Shown here in pieces: positions 36,380-46,200 of a stretch of DNA of 64,000 nucleotides (positions are counted from its first letter, which is position 1; the number at the start of each line of letters is the position of its first letter). Location of the stretch: the NCBI RefSeq assembly GCF_000021945.1, contig NC_011831.1, forward strand, positions 1,026,001 to 1,090,000, given 5' to 3'. Source of the stretch: Chloroflexus aggregans DSM 9485 (lineage in GTDB: Bacteria; Chloroflexota; Chloroflexia; Chloroflexales; Chloroflexaceae). The notes beneath the pieces were generated by a model. The model did not search any database. It was not told the DNA's origin and was given only the letters and a program-made list of their open reading frames with translations. The translations under genes and the position numbers were made by a program.

Positions 36380-39300
36380 CTAACGCCGGAACCAGTCCCG
36401 CCAAATGTGCAGAACCCACGCAACGACACGCTGTACCCAACCATTAGTCACCTGATCATCTTTGGCAGACAGCACCGCTTCCATCCAGAGCACCGTCTCA
36501 GCAGCGGTTGTGGTTTCGGCGCTCCCTATCGTCTGCAACAGGCGTAGTCCTTTGCGGGCATTACTCAGTCCTTGTGTGCGATCACCTCGACTAAATTGAA
36601 GAACACCCATTGTCATTAACGTCAACCCTTGTACTTGCACGTCCCCCGCCGCTTCTTTGCGCTGCAACGCCTGCTCATACCAGCGCAGCGCCGCCTCCAG
36701 CTCCCCCTGACGCGCCAGCACGGTGCCAATCGCGTGCATCGTCACCCCTTGGCCCTCAACGTCCCCCGCCGCTTCATCACGCTGCAACGCCTGCTCATAC
36801 CAGCGCAGCGCCGCCTCCAGCTCCCCCTGACGCGCCAGCACGGTGCCAATCGCGTGCATCGTCACCCCTTGGCCCTCAACGTCCCCCGCCGCTTCATCAC
36901 GCTGCAACGCCTGCTCATACCAGCGCAGCGCCGCCTCCAGCTCCCCCCGCTCTGCCAGCACGTTAGCTTGTTGGTGATAGACCCAAGACAACAAGGCCGG
37001 ATCGGCTAGTTCCTCGGCATCGGCGTGGGCTAGTTCGACGTTGCGCTGCGCCTGATCGAGCTGGCCGTTCAATTGGTACAACCACGCCGCCCGCACCGCT
37101 ACCCATCCCCGCTGCTCCCGTGGCAGATGATTGATCGCCGTCGTGATGTCCGCCGCCAAGTGACGGATCCGCTCCATTACCTCCGACTTGCGATAGTACT
37201 GCGCGTAGGCCTCGTTGACCTCGTTCGCTATCCACGCGGCATAGCGGGATCGCGTCGCGCTGAGATCAACGTCATGGGCCAGTCGCGCCATCACCCCGGC
37301 TATCACCGGATGGAACGCATAGGCAACCGCCCGGTTATGCTCCGCATCATACCCCTAGCCCTCAAGCAGCGATTCCCGCTGGAGCTGTTCGAGGTCGGTA
37401 TGAGCAGTGGCAGGGTCGGTGCCCCACACCATCGCCGCGTGCTCCGGCGTGATGGTAGGATTGGCGATAACCGTTAACTGTAGCAGTCCGGTCCGCAGCG
37501 ATACAGGCAGCGCCTGAACTGATAAGCGCACATTGATCTCGACCGAGGTTTGATGCTCAATCGGTGAGGCCGGGTCCTGCACACGGTACAGCTCGTGCTC
37601 CAAGTTGGTCAGAAATTCCGTCTCGCTGCTCTGGCTAGACACCCAACGCCTTGTTGCCAGGCTGATGGCCAGCGGATGCCCCCTCAGCGCTTTACACAAA
37701 CGACGACAGAACTCTGGCGTTGGGTTCCGCTCCCCTGCCCAGCGCCGCACGAGCTGCACTGCCGCATCGTCCGCTAGCCCGTCCAACTGCCAGTCTGCCG
37801 CCGGCGGTGGATAGACCTCTTCACCCGGTAAGCCAACCGGCGACCGACGGGTGGTAAAGAGCATGGGGACTTTGGCATCGGCAAGGAGCCGCACCAACCG
37901 TTGCACGGCTGCCGCCTCGGCCTGCTGATCGGACGACCATCCCGCACCCCCATCCGGCTCCATCCGCAGCCGCCAGAGGACCGTCTCGTAGTTGTCCCAG
38001 ATGATCAGCCGCTGTGGCGTCTGTTTAGCTGCTGCCACCAACGCGGCTTCTTGGGCCTTTGCGTCGATCGGCTGTGGCACCGCCTTGAACCGATTGCTGC
38101 TCAGTGAAAGATCGGCATCGCGACCGAAGGGGTCGGTTGGGGGTCGAAACGCCGGGTGCCGGTCAATGCCGAGCTTAACGGCCAACTGCAACCGCACCGC
38201 CTCAGCCCGCAACGCTGCGTTGTCACCGCCGACGGCAAGACTGACAGCCACAATGCCACCGGGAAAGTGGAAACGGAGGCGACGGGCCAAGGCGACGGCC
38301 AGAGTCGTCTTGCCGATCCCACCGGTCCCGCGAATGGTGACTATCTGCTTCTTAGCGTCGACAAACAACTGCGCTAATTCCACAAGTTCGCGTTCACGAC
38401 CGAACACTTGGGCCGGTGTCGGCAGATCGGCAAGCTGCGGTGGTGGAGGCTCCTGCGGCGGTTGGCGCTCCGTCACCACCGCATCGGGAAGGGGCCATTC
38501 ATACCCCGCCGCCCAATAGAGGACCGGGATCACCCACCGGTGATGTCCCGCGTGATCCTGATTACGCAGCGCGAGACGCACATAGTAGAGGGCCTGTGCC
38601 GGATGCTCGCGCATCCCGAGGTGACGGTACAAGGTACGCGCTACATCGGTAGCCGCCCGATCGTCAAGGCGCTCCTGCATCCCCAATACAGCCGGAATCC
38701 CATCACGCACCAGCGTCAGAGCGAGGTTAGCACTGTCACTCGCCGCCGCCGTCTGACAGGCATTGAGGATGGCGAAGTAACAGAGCTGCCGGAGCAGCCT
38801 ACCCATGTCCTCCGCCGGTAGTGGGTTCAGGACTCCATACTCGTTTTCGAGCCAGAGAACCGGCTTTCCATTCTCAACGGTCGCATAACCGGCATAGTGC
38901 AGTATCACCGGTTCGCCGCTCGGTAGGTCATTGGTCAAGGCTTGGTAGGTCGGCGCAATCCGATACCACCGCCACGGGAAATGATCATCGGTCAACAAAT
39001 CGCGGAGATGCTCCAGTTCGGACTCGGCGTCCACCTGCGGCAGCGCGATAAAACCGTTGGTCGTACTACGCACCAACGGCTGACTGCCGATGGCAACCAC
39101 CCGCCACGGACGGTTGCGGTCGGGTCGGGGTGGCACCTGGACGTTAGGCACATCACGGACCGGTAGATAGTCGAAGATCAGGAAACCCTTACCGTCATGC
39201 AGATACTCCCACGGGATAGCGGCCAGCGTCGGGTCGTCGGTACTGATGGCAATGAGACCGTCAAGTTCAGGTGCTCGCGGTAGGGTGTTAATCAACTGCT

Positions 39301-39472
39301 GCACGCATGGCCCACCGAGGGCAGCAAAGAGCTGGCAGCCGTACTGCACCGGATCGGACGGGGGCAGCGATATACGCAGCGGAGTCGGGTCGAAGGTTGC
39401 AATCCGCTGCTCGCCGACGATAACATCGGTTTGATGGAGATCGTGGGGACGGAGGGTGATGGTGAGTGGCAT
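36380..39472 (-). pseudogene. CHAT protease - NB-ARC NTPase - TPR protein with in-frame TAG
   Basis: A 1031-codon frame from ATG 39472 (MPLTITLRPHD), interrupted only by TAG at 37355-37357 (codon 706). CHAT (caspase-like) domain: catalytic His192 in LHYAGYA and Cys239 in ILNACQTA. STAND-type NTPase: Walker A RGTGGIGKTT (381-390), Walker B RLIIWDNYETVL (488-499), RNBS/GLPL-like LRGHPLAISLA. After the TAG, GYDAEHNRAVAYAFHPVIAGV continues without shift to TPRs, three of them nearly identical 40-residue units (36640-36960). Without readthrough, the product is a 705-residue CHAT-NTPase lacking its sensor repeats, and a GTG at 37306 could restart the TPR part. Marked as pseudogene because of the TAG, but recent mutation, sequence error or readthrough are all possible. 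CHAT-STAND-TPR proteins act as immune-type proteases in bacteria. Confidence 0.75.
36640..36960 (-). repeat. 120-base tandem repeat encoding TPR units
   Basis: The 120 bases at 36661-36780 and 36781-36900 are identical, and 36901-36948 repeats them again before diverging. The coded unit is EAALRWYEQALQRDEAAGDV plus about 20 residues. Identity at silent sites shows recent duplication or gene conversion. Confidence 0.9.
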
Positions 39473-39515
39473 AGAGAATCCGGCAATAACCGACACATCT
39501 ACCACCGATAGAGAC

Positions 39516-39524
39516 ATTATAGCA
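39516..39524 (-). promoter_or_regulatory. Extended -10 promoter (TGCTATAAT) of the CHAT operon
   Basis: Minus-strand TGCTATAAT, a perfect extended -10 element, 44 bases upstream of ATG 39472. No consensus -35 is present, as allowed for extended -10 promoters. The repeat array begins about 40 bases further upstream. Confidence 0.55.
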
Positions 39525-39564
39525 TAGGGAACGCGACAAGACAGGCAACGCAGCGGGCGAAGGG

Positions 39565-42112
39565 GGGTAGGTCGGGGCGACCCGGCGGGTCGCCCCCACG
39601 ATGGGCGACGCACGGTATGGGCGACGCGCGGTATGGGCGACGCACCGCACCGCCCCGACGTGAACCGGCGCGGCATGTGGGGCCACGGTACGGCATGTAT
39701 GTAGGGGCACGGCATGCCGTGCCCCAACGGGGGTTACGTTGTTGCGGGGTGGGGGGACGGCATGTCGGGGCACGGCATGTGGGGGACGGCATGTATGTAG
39801 GGGCACGGCATGTAGGGGCGACCCGGCGGGTCGCCCCTACAATGGGCGACGCACCGCGTCGCCCCGACGCGAACCGGCGCGGCATGTGGGGCCACGGTAC
39901 GGCATGTATGTAGGGGCACGGCATGCCGTGCCCAACGGGGGTTACGTTGTTGCGGGGTGGGGGGACGGCATATCGGGGCACGGCATGTGGGGGACGGCAT
40001 GTCGGGGCGACCTGCCGGGTCGCCCCGACAATGGGCGATGCACCGCGTCGCCCCGACGCGAACCGGCGCGGCATGTGGGGCCACGGTACGGCATGTATGT
40101 AGGGGCACGGCATGCCGTGCCCAACGGGAGGTTACGTTGTTGCGGGGTGGGAGGACGGCATGTCGGGGCACGGCATGTGGGGGACGGCATGTCGGGGCGA
40201 CCCGCCGGGTCGTCCCTACAATGGGCGACGCACCGCACCGCCCCGACGCGAACCGGCGCGGCATGTGGGGCCACGGTACGGCATGTATGTAGGGGCACGG
40301 CATGCCGTGCCCAACGGGAGGTTACGTTGTTGCGGGGTGGGAGGACGGCATGTCGGGGCACGGCATGTGGGGGACGGCATGTCGGGGCGACCCGCCGGGT
40401 CGTCCCTACAATGGGCGACGCACCGCACCGCCCCGACGCGAACCGGCGCGGCATGTGGGGCCACGGTACGGCATGTATGTAGGGGCACGGCATGCCGTGC
40501 CCAACGGGAGGTTACGTTGTTGCGGGGTGGGGGGACGGCATATCGGGGCACGGCATGTGGGGGACGGCATGTAGGGGCGATCCGCCGGGTCGCCCCTACA
40601 ATGGGCGACGCACCGCGTCGCCCCGACGCGAACCGGCGCGGCATGTGGGGCCACGGTACGGCATGTATGTAGGGGCACGGCGTGTAGGGGCACGGCATGC
40701 CGTGCCCAACGGGGGTTACGTTGTTGCGGGGTGGGGGGACGGCATATCGGGGCACGGCATGTGGGGGACGGCATATCGGGGCGACCCGCCGGGTCGTCCC
40801 GACGATGGGCAACGCACCGCGTCGCCCCGACGCGAACCGGCGCGGCATGTGGGGCCACGGTACGGCATGTATGTAGGGGCACGGCGTGTAGGGGCACGGC
40901 ATGCCGTGCCCAACGGGGGTTACGTTGTTGCGGGGTGGGGGGACGGCATGTCGGGGCACGGCATGTGGGGGACGGCATATCGGGGCGACCCGGCGGGTCG
41001 CCCCTACAATGGGCAACGCACCGCGTCGCCCCGACGTGAACCGGCGCGGCATGTGGGGCCACGGTACGGCATGTATGTAGGGGCACGGCATGCCGTGCCC
41101 AACGGGGGTTACGTTGTTGCGGGGTGGGGGGACGGCATATCGGGGCACGGCATGTGGGGGACGGCATGTCGGGGCGACCTGCCGGGTCGCCCCGACAATG
41201 GGCGACGCACCGCGTCGCCCCGACGCGAACCGGCGCGGCATGTGGGGCCACGGTACGGCATGTATGTAGGGGCACGGCATGCCGTGCCCAACGGGAGGTT
41301 ACGTTGTTGCGGGGTGGGGGGACGGCATATCGGGGCACGGCATGTGGGGGACGGCATATCGGGGCGACCCGCCGGGTCGTCCCTACAATGGGCGACGCAC
41401 CGCACCGCCCCGACGCGAACCGGCGCGGCATGTGGGGCCACGGTACGGCATGTATGTAGGGGCACGGCATGCCGTGCCCCAACGGGAGGTTACGTTGTTG
41501 CGGGGTGGGGGGACGGCATGTCGGGGCACGGCATGTGGAGGACGGCATGTATGTAGGGGCACGGCATGTAGGGGCGACCCGGCGGGTCGCCCCTACAATG
41601 GGCAACGCACCGCGTCGCCCCGACGCGAACCGGCGCGGCATGTGGGGCCACGGTACGGCATGTATGTAGGGGCACGGCATGCCGTGCCCAACGGGGGTTA
41701 CGTTGTTGCGGGGTGGGGGGACGGCATGTCGGGGCACGGCATGTGGGGGACGGCATGTATGTAGGGGCACGGCATGTAGGGGCGACCCGCCGGGTCGCCC
41801 CTACAATGGGCAACGCACCGCGTCGCCCCTACGTGAACCGGCGCGGCATGTGGGGCCACGGTACGGCATGTATGTAGGGGCACGGCATGCCGTGCCCAAC
41901 GGGGGTTACGTTGTTGCGGGGTGGGGGGACGGCATATCGGGGCACGGCATGTGGGGGACGGCATGTATGTAGGGGCACGGCATGTAGGGGCGACCCGCCG
42001 GGTCGCCCCTACAATGGGCAACGCACCGCGTCGCCCCTACGTGAACCGGCGCGGCATGTGGGGCCACGGTACGGCATGTATGTAGGGGCACGGCATGCCG
42101 TGCCCAACGGGT
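39565..42112. repeat. Tandem array of about 12 palindrome-rich repeats
   Basis: 2.55 kb array. The anchor GTTACGTTGTTG recurs at 39733, 39941, 40131, 40321, 40511, 40715, 40919, 41108, 41298, 41489, 41697 and 41905, so units are 189-208 bases. Each holds the perfect palindrome GGCACGGCATGCCGTGCC (or a near copy), a second palindrome family GGGCGACCCGCCGGGTCGCC, and several GGCATGTNGGGGNACGGC words. Length differences come mainly from an extra GGCATGTATGTAGGGGCAC piece. Long frames are open on both strands but unit lengths are mostly not multiples of 3, so the frame is not conserved; not coding. Confidence 0.9.
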
Positions 42113-42307
42113 GGTGTTCTGTGCGTCCTCTGCGCCTTTGCGCCCTCTGCGCCTTTGCGTTAAGCTGTTTGCACGACCCCCTTGCCCAACCATCTGGGCT
42201 GTCGTAGAATAGAAAGAGTAATCGCATCATACCAAGCCGGTTACACCTTCCATTGAAAATATCGCCCGGACTTGGTATTACGCTTGCAGGCAAGGTAAAA
42301 CACGTAT
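42113..42307. repeat. 'gcgcctttgc' motifs before def
   Basis: 195-base gap after the array. Bases 42121-42165 carry CTGCGCCTTTGCGCCCTC-type motifs of the interspersed family. No gene is seen in the remainder, which must contain the def promoter. Confidence 0.55.
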
Positions 42308-42874
42308 ATGGCCATTCGACGCATTCTCCGCATTGACGACGCCGAGGATCGCAAAATCCTCAAAATGCAATGTCGTCCGGTCAAACTACCGGATCGCAAT
42401 CTCAAGCAGTTGGTCGCCGACATGTTCGAGACCATGCACGCCGCTAACGGCGTGGGTTTAGCAGCACCGCAAATCGGTATTCCAATCCAGCTCTGCATCA
42501 TCGAAATTCCGCCCGAATACGAAGAACAGCCCGACGGTAGCCTCATCGAGGTGAATCCGGCTGAGCCGTATGTGCTGATCAACCCACGCATCGTCAAAAC
42601 GAGCGGTGAAGAGATTATGCGCGATGAAGGTTGTCTCAGCCTACCCGGCTGGTACGGCATGGTCCCGCGGCAAACGTGGGTGACGGTCGAGTTTCAAGAC
42701 CTCAGCGGCAAACATCACCGTCTCCGCCGAGCCGATGGTCTTTTGGGCTGGGCGATACAGCACGAGGTCGATCACTTGCACGGTATTCTCTTCACCGAAC
42801 GCATCCGCGACCTCAGCACGCTGCGCGACATTACCAAAGAGCGTGAAGCGCAACCGGTCGAAGCCAAGGCCTGA
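42308..42874 (+). CDS. def: Peptide deformylase
   Basis: 188 residues. Removes the N-formyl group from new proteins. The three family motifs are all present: GVGLAAPQIGI (48-58), EGCLSLPG (107-114, metal ligand Cys109) and QHEVDHLHG (151-159, HExxH-type with two His ligands). An insertion EYEEQPDGSLIEVNPAEP lies between motifs 1 and 2. Followed after 12 bases by the HD hydrolase gene. Confidence 0.95.
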   Translation: MAIRRILRIDDAEDRKILKMQCRPVKLPDRNLKQLVADMFETMHAANGVGLAAPQIGIPIQLCIIEIPPEYEEQPDGSLIEVNPAEPYVLINPRIVKTSGEEIMRDEGCLSLPGWYGMVPRQTWVTVEFQDLSGKHHRLRRADGLLGWAIQHEVDHLHGILFTERIRDLSTLRDITKEREAQPVEAKA

Positions 42875-42886
42875 TCGATCATTGTT

Positions 42887-43429
42887 ATGGATACATCTGA
42901 TCTGGTGCAGACGGCGCTTTACGTCGCAGCGCAAGCGCACAACGGTCAGCTTCGTCCCGGCACCGATCTACCCTATATCGTCCACATCAGCGACGTCGCG
43001 TTGGAAGTAGCAGCCGCACTGGCCGTTGAATCACACAATGATCGGACACTGGCGCTATGCTGCGCACTACTCCACGACGTGCTCGAAGACACGACTATCG
43101 GTGAAGCGGTGCTAGCAGCACAGTTTGGCCCGGCGATTACGGCCGGAGTGCGCGCCTTGACCAAAAACTCGGCGTTACCACCGACAGAACGAATGGCCGA
43201 TAGCCTACGCCGCATCAAGGCTCAACCCCGTGAGGTATGGCTGGTCAAATTGGCCGACCGGATCAGCAATCTCTCGACTCCACCACCCGCCCATTGGTCG
43301 GCGGAACGGATTGCAGCGTACCGATCCGAAAGTGAATTGATTCTGGCTACCCTTGGATCGGCCAGCCCATATCTGGCAGCCCGCCTGCAAACGAAGATCG
43401 ACCGGTACGGGGTGATCAACGGCCGATGA
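42887..43429 (+). CDS. HD-domain phosphohydrolase (RelA/SpoT hydrolase/MESH1-like)
   Basis: 180 residues. YVAAQAHNGQLRPGTDLPYIVH and ALLHDVLEDTTIGEAVLAAQFG match the ppGpp-hydrolase half of RelA/SpoT (HD motif in LLHDVLEDT), and LVKLADRISNL supplies the later Asp. There are no synthetase, TGS or ACT domains, so it resembles stand-alone small alarmone hydrolases. Substrate ppGpp is inference. Its stop is 15 bases before the next ATG. Confidence 0.85.
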   Translation: MDTSDLVQTALYVAAQAHNGQLRPGTDLPYIVHISDVALEVAAALAVESHNDRTLALCCALLHDVLEDTTIGEAVLAAQFGPAITAGVRALTKNSALPPTERMADSLRRIKAQPREVWLVKLADRISNLSTPPPAHWSAERIAAYRSESELILATLGSASPYLAARLQTKIDRYGVINGR

Positions 43430-43443
43430 GGCAAGGAGGAACT

Positions 43444-43887
43444 ATGCGAATTGCCGTTGGCAGTGACGAAAAGAACTATCTCACCGATGCCTTGATCGCC
43501 GATCTCGAACGACGTGGGCACGAGTTGATCTTATTTGGCCCGCTCACCGGTACCAACGACCCGTGGCCCGATGTGGGACGGGCCGTGGGTGAGGCGGTGG
43601 CATCCGGTCAAGCCGATCAGGGCATTGTTTGTTGTTACACCGGCACCGGCGTCAGCATTGCCGCCAACAAAGTGCCCGGTATTCGGGCCGCGCTGTGCCA
43701 CGATTCGCAGACGGCTGCCGGCGCCCGAAAGTGGAACGACGCTAACGTGTTGGCACTGAGCCTACGCCTAACCACACCCGAACTGGCCCGTGAAATCCTC
43801 GATGCGTGGTTTGCCACCGAATGCCCACCGGAAGAGCAGGCGACGATCGACCGGCTGCGCGCATTTGACCGGGTTGTTGGGGCATAG
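43444..43887 (+). CDS. RpiB/LacAB family sugar-phosphate isomerase
   Basis: 147 residues from ATG 43444, preceded by an ideal AAGGAGGA. MRIAVGSDEKNYLTDALIADL and GIVCCYTGTGVSIAANKVPGIRAALCHDSQTA are the RpiB/LacA/LacB fold; the catalytic Cys and the phosphate loop TGTGVSIAANK are present. RpiB isomerises ribose-5-phosphate, but the usual SCGTGIG is here CYTGTGV, so another pentose or hexose phosphate is possible. Confidence 0.85.
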   Translation: MRIAVGSDEKNYLTDALIADLERRGHELILFGPLTGTNDPWPDVGRAVGEAVASGQADQGIVCCYTGTGVSIAANKVPGIRAALCHDSQTAAGARKWNDANVLALSLRLTTPELAREILDAWFATECPPEEQATIDRLRAFDRVVGA

Positions 43888-44034
43888 GAGCCTCAGAGCG
43901 CACCGCTCCCGCTCTCGCGGGGGATTGCTTCGCCGCGCGCGGCGCGGTTCGTAATGACAATCGGAAAGGCGAAATATACCCCTCTCGTAACATCTAGACC
44001 CATGGTATAGTACAAAAGGCAGCTCTTTCCAAGC

Positions 44035-44115
44035 CATGCCCCGGTTACAGCGCCGGGGCATGTATGTTCAAGGGAACGACGTTGGCTCAGGCGCGAGGGC
44101 ATTCCTGTGCGCCTG
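44035..44115 (+). promoter_or_regulatory. Two-hairpin leader upstream of the SDR gene
   Basis: Two perfect inverted repeats lie in the 266-base gap: CATGCCCCGG / CCGGGGCATG (44035-44062) and CAGGCGC / GCGCCTG (44088-44115), followed by an AGGGAGAA ribosome site and ATG 44154. They may form a structured 5' leader or be repeat debris. Confidence 0.35.
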
Positions 44116-44153
44116 CACCATGAATGGCGATACACCTTTAGGGAGAACAGTAT

Positions 44154-45017
44154 ATGCAAGATATGCAAGGCAAAACCGTCATTGTGACCGGTGCTAATTC
44201 AGGGATCGGCTACGTCACGGCACGCGAGCTGGCGAAGATGGGGGCGCGCGTGATGATGGTCTGCCGTTCGCAAAGCAAGGGTGAAGCGGCGCGCCAGCGG
44301 ATCATGCAAGAAGCGCCCAACGCACCGCAACCCGAACTGGTATTAGCCGATTTCGCCTCGCTGGCTTCAGTACGACGCGCCGCTACCGAACTACTCGAAC
44401 GCTGCCCACGTATCGATGTGCTGGTCAACAACGCCGGTCTCTTCGTCTCCGAACCGTTGGCCAGCGCCGACGGTTACGAACTCACCTTTGCCGTCAACCA
44501 TCTTGCTCCATTTTTACTCACCAACATGTTGCTAGAGCGGATCATTGCCAGCGCACCGGCCCGCATTGTCAACGTGTCATCGTATGCGCACGTCACCGGC
44601 AACGTCAAGATTCCGCAGATTGCCTCACCGCAACGTGGTAATATCGCGCAGGCGTATGGTGACTCAAAGCTGTGCAACATTCTCTTTACCAACGAATTAG
44701 CCCGGCGTTTGCAAGGCACCGGCGTCACTGCCAACAGCTTGCATCCGGGCGCCGTAGCCACCAACTTCGCTGCCGATGCCCGTGGGTTGTTTGCGTTCTT
44801 CTTCCGGCTCGCCCGGCCATTGATGCTCACACCCGAACAAGGCGCAGCTACATCGATCTACCTTGCTTCGTCGCCGGAAGTGGAAGGGATGAGTGGGCTG
44901 TACTTTGTGCGAAAAAAGCCGGCCAAAACCTCGGCGCGCGCCCAAGATGAGGCGCTGGCGCGGCGGTTGTGGGAATTCAGCGAGCAGTTAGTCCGCGAGA
45001 AGGTGACCGTCGCATAA
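44154..45017 (+). CDS. Short-chain dehydrogenase/reductase (retinol-dehydrogenase-like)
   Basis: 287 residues. Rossmann motif VTGANSGIGYVTARELAKMG, NNAGLF, catalytic Ser in IVNVSSYAHV, catalytic Tyr-x-x-x-Lys in YGDSKLCNILF and the post-site LHPGAVATNF. Classical SDR, closest in pattern to the retinol dehydrogenase/protochlorophyllide-reductase-like branch, with a C-terminal GLYFVRKKPAKTS tail. Redox substrate unknown. Preceded by a good ribosome site. Confidence 0.9.
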   Translation: MQDMQGKTVIVTGANSGIGYVTARELAKMGARVMMVCRSQSKGEAARQRIMQEAPNAPQPELVLADFASLASVRRAATELLERCPRIDVLVNNAGLFVSEPLASADGYELTFAVNHLAPFLLTNMLLERIIASAPARIVNVSSYAHVTGNVKIPQIASPQRGNIAQAYGDSKLCNILFTNELARRLQGTGVTANSLHPGAVATNFAADARGLFAFFFRLARPLMLTPEQGAATSIYLASSPEVEGMSGLYFVRKKPAKTSARAQDEALARRLWEFSEQLVREKVTVA

Positions 45018-45045
45018 TCAACCCAAAGACGCGCAGGCACAAGCG

Positions 45046-46200
45046 TTAGAGCGTTCCCACCGGCAAAATCACCTCAACTGTCGTGCCACGACCCGGTTCG
45101 CTCTGAAACCGGAGCTGACCACCGTGGCGCGCAACAATCTCGCGCGAGATCGCCAATCCCAAACCCGTCCCTTCGCCATCGGGCCACGTAGTAAAAAACG
45201 GCTCTCCTAGCCGGGCCAGCGTCGCCGCATCCATCCCGATCCCGGTATCGCGAATCGTTACCGTAATTGAGGTTCCATCACTCATCGTTTGCGCGATCAC
45301 GGTGCCGGTGCCGCGACACGCATGCACTGCGTTCAGCAGAAGATTGAGAAACACCTGATTCAACTCACCGGGATGGCAAAGCACGCGGGGCACCTGAGCA
45401 TACTCCTCGTGAATTGTAACACGTGGGCCGCTGACCGCGCGCACCATACGCACGGTACTTGCCAAACCCTCATTTACGTCAGCCGGCACCAAACTATCTT
45501 CATCGGGACGAGCAAACACCCGCAAAGCACGCACAATGGCGGCAATCCGTTCGATACCGGTTTGACTCTCGCGAATCGCATCGGTCACATCGCGCCAACC
45601 CAGCTCGTCGGTAGGAGCAGCGCGCAACGCCGGCAACCGCTCGGCCAGAAACGCCAGATTATTCGCCACATACCCCAACGGCGTATTAATCTCGTGCGCG
45701 ACACCGGCCACCAATTGACCAAGCGACCGCATCTTCTCAGACTGCACCAGTTGGGTCTGCGCCGCTTTGAGTTCGGCATGGGCGTGTTCCAGTTGCTTTA
45801 ACGTTGCTTCTAATTGCTGATTCGCTGCCGCGAGTTGCGCTGCAAGCGTCATTGCCAAACCGAGATCGAGACCCAACGCGATCACACCACAAACGGCGCC
45901 AGCCTCATCGCGTAACAGCCACGTCGTGTAGCCGAGCAAAAACGGCGGCTCCCCAACCCGCAGATGATCAAGCTCCCAATGCTGTACGCCACCTTCCCGC
46001 AGCGTCTGCTCGATCATCGTCTGCGCCTTAGCAATACTAAACGGATCGAGTAGGGTTGCAAACAACCGCCCACGCAGATCGGCAGGCGTCAACCCAAACC
46101 GTGTTGCCGCAGCCGCATTGCAATCGACGATACGCCCCTCAGCACTAAGCCAAAATACAGCGTGTGGCGCGTGCGCAAAGGCGGCAAACAACTCATTCAT
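45046..46200 (-). CDS. PAS-domain sensor histidine kinase
   Basis: 384 residues from ATG 46200. PAS domain (AVFWLSAEGRIVDCNAAAATRFGL), coiled coil (LAAANQQLEATLKQLEHAHAELKAAQTQL), a HisKA-type segment with the acceptor in LVAGVAHEINTPLGYV, and HATPase_c (LLNAVHACRGTG, IRDTGIGMDAATL, GEGTGLGLAISREIV). No membrane helices. The start overlaps the upstream regulator's stop by 8 bases, so kinase and regulator form an operon. The frame extends to 46239 but that part lies inside the regulator gene. Confidence 0.9.
   Translation of the reverse strand: MNELFAAFAHAPHAVFWLSAEGRIVDCNAAAATRFGLTPADLRGRLFATLLDPFSIAKAQTMIEQTLREGGVQHWELDHLRVGEPPFLLGYTTWLLRDEAGAVCGVIALGLDLGLAMTLAAQLAAANQQLEATLKQLEHAHAELKAAQTQLVQSEKMRSLGQLVAGVAHEINTPLGYVANNLAFLAERLPALRAAPTDELGWRDVTDAIRESQTGIERIAAIVRALRVFARPDEDSLVPADVNEGLASTVRMVRAVSGPRVTIHEEYAQVPRVLCHPGELNQVFLNLLLNAVHACRGTGTVIAQTMSDGTSITVTIRDTGIGMDAATLARLGEPFFTTWPDGEGTGLGLAISREIVARHGGQLRFQSEPGRGTTVEVILPVGTL

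Noticed and set aside
39565..42112. Frames of up to 454 codons on both strands in the repeat array, some running into the CHAT gene upstream region
   Set aside because: They are open because of GC-rich repeats; most unit lengths are not multiples of 3, so the frame changes from unit to unit, and no start with a ribosome site is seen.
39565..42112. CRISPR array
   Set aside because: Units are 189-208 bases and nearly identical throughout, with no short repeat alternating with unique spacers and no cas gene nearby.
43888..43975. Possible RNA gene in the GC-rich gap after the RpiB-like gene
   Set aside because: The sequence is a short inverted-repeat-like stretch without tRNA arms or other RNA landmarks.
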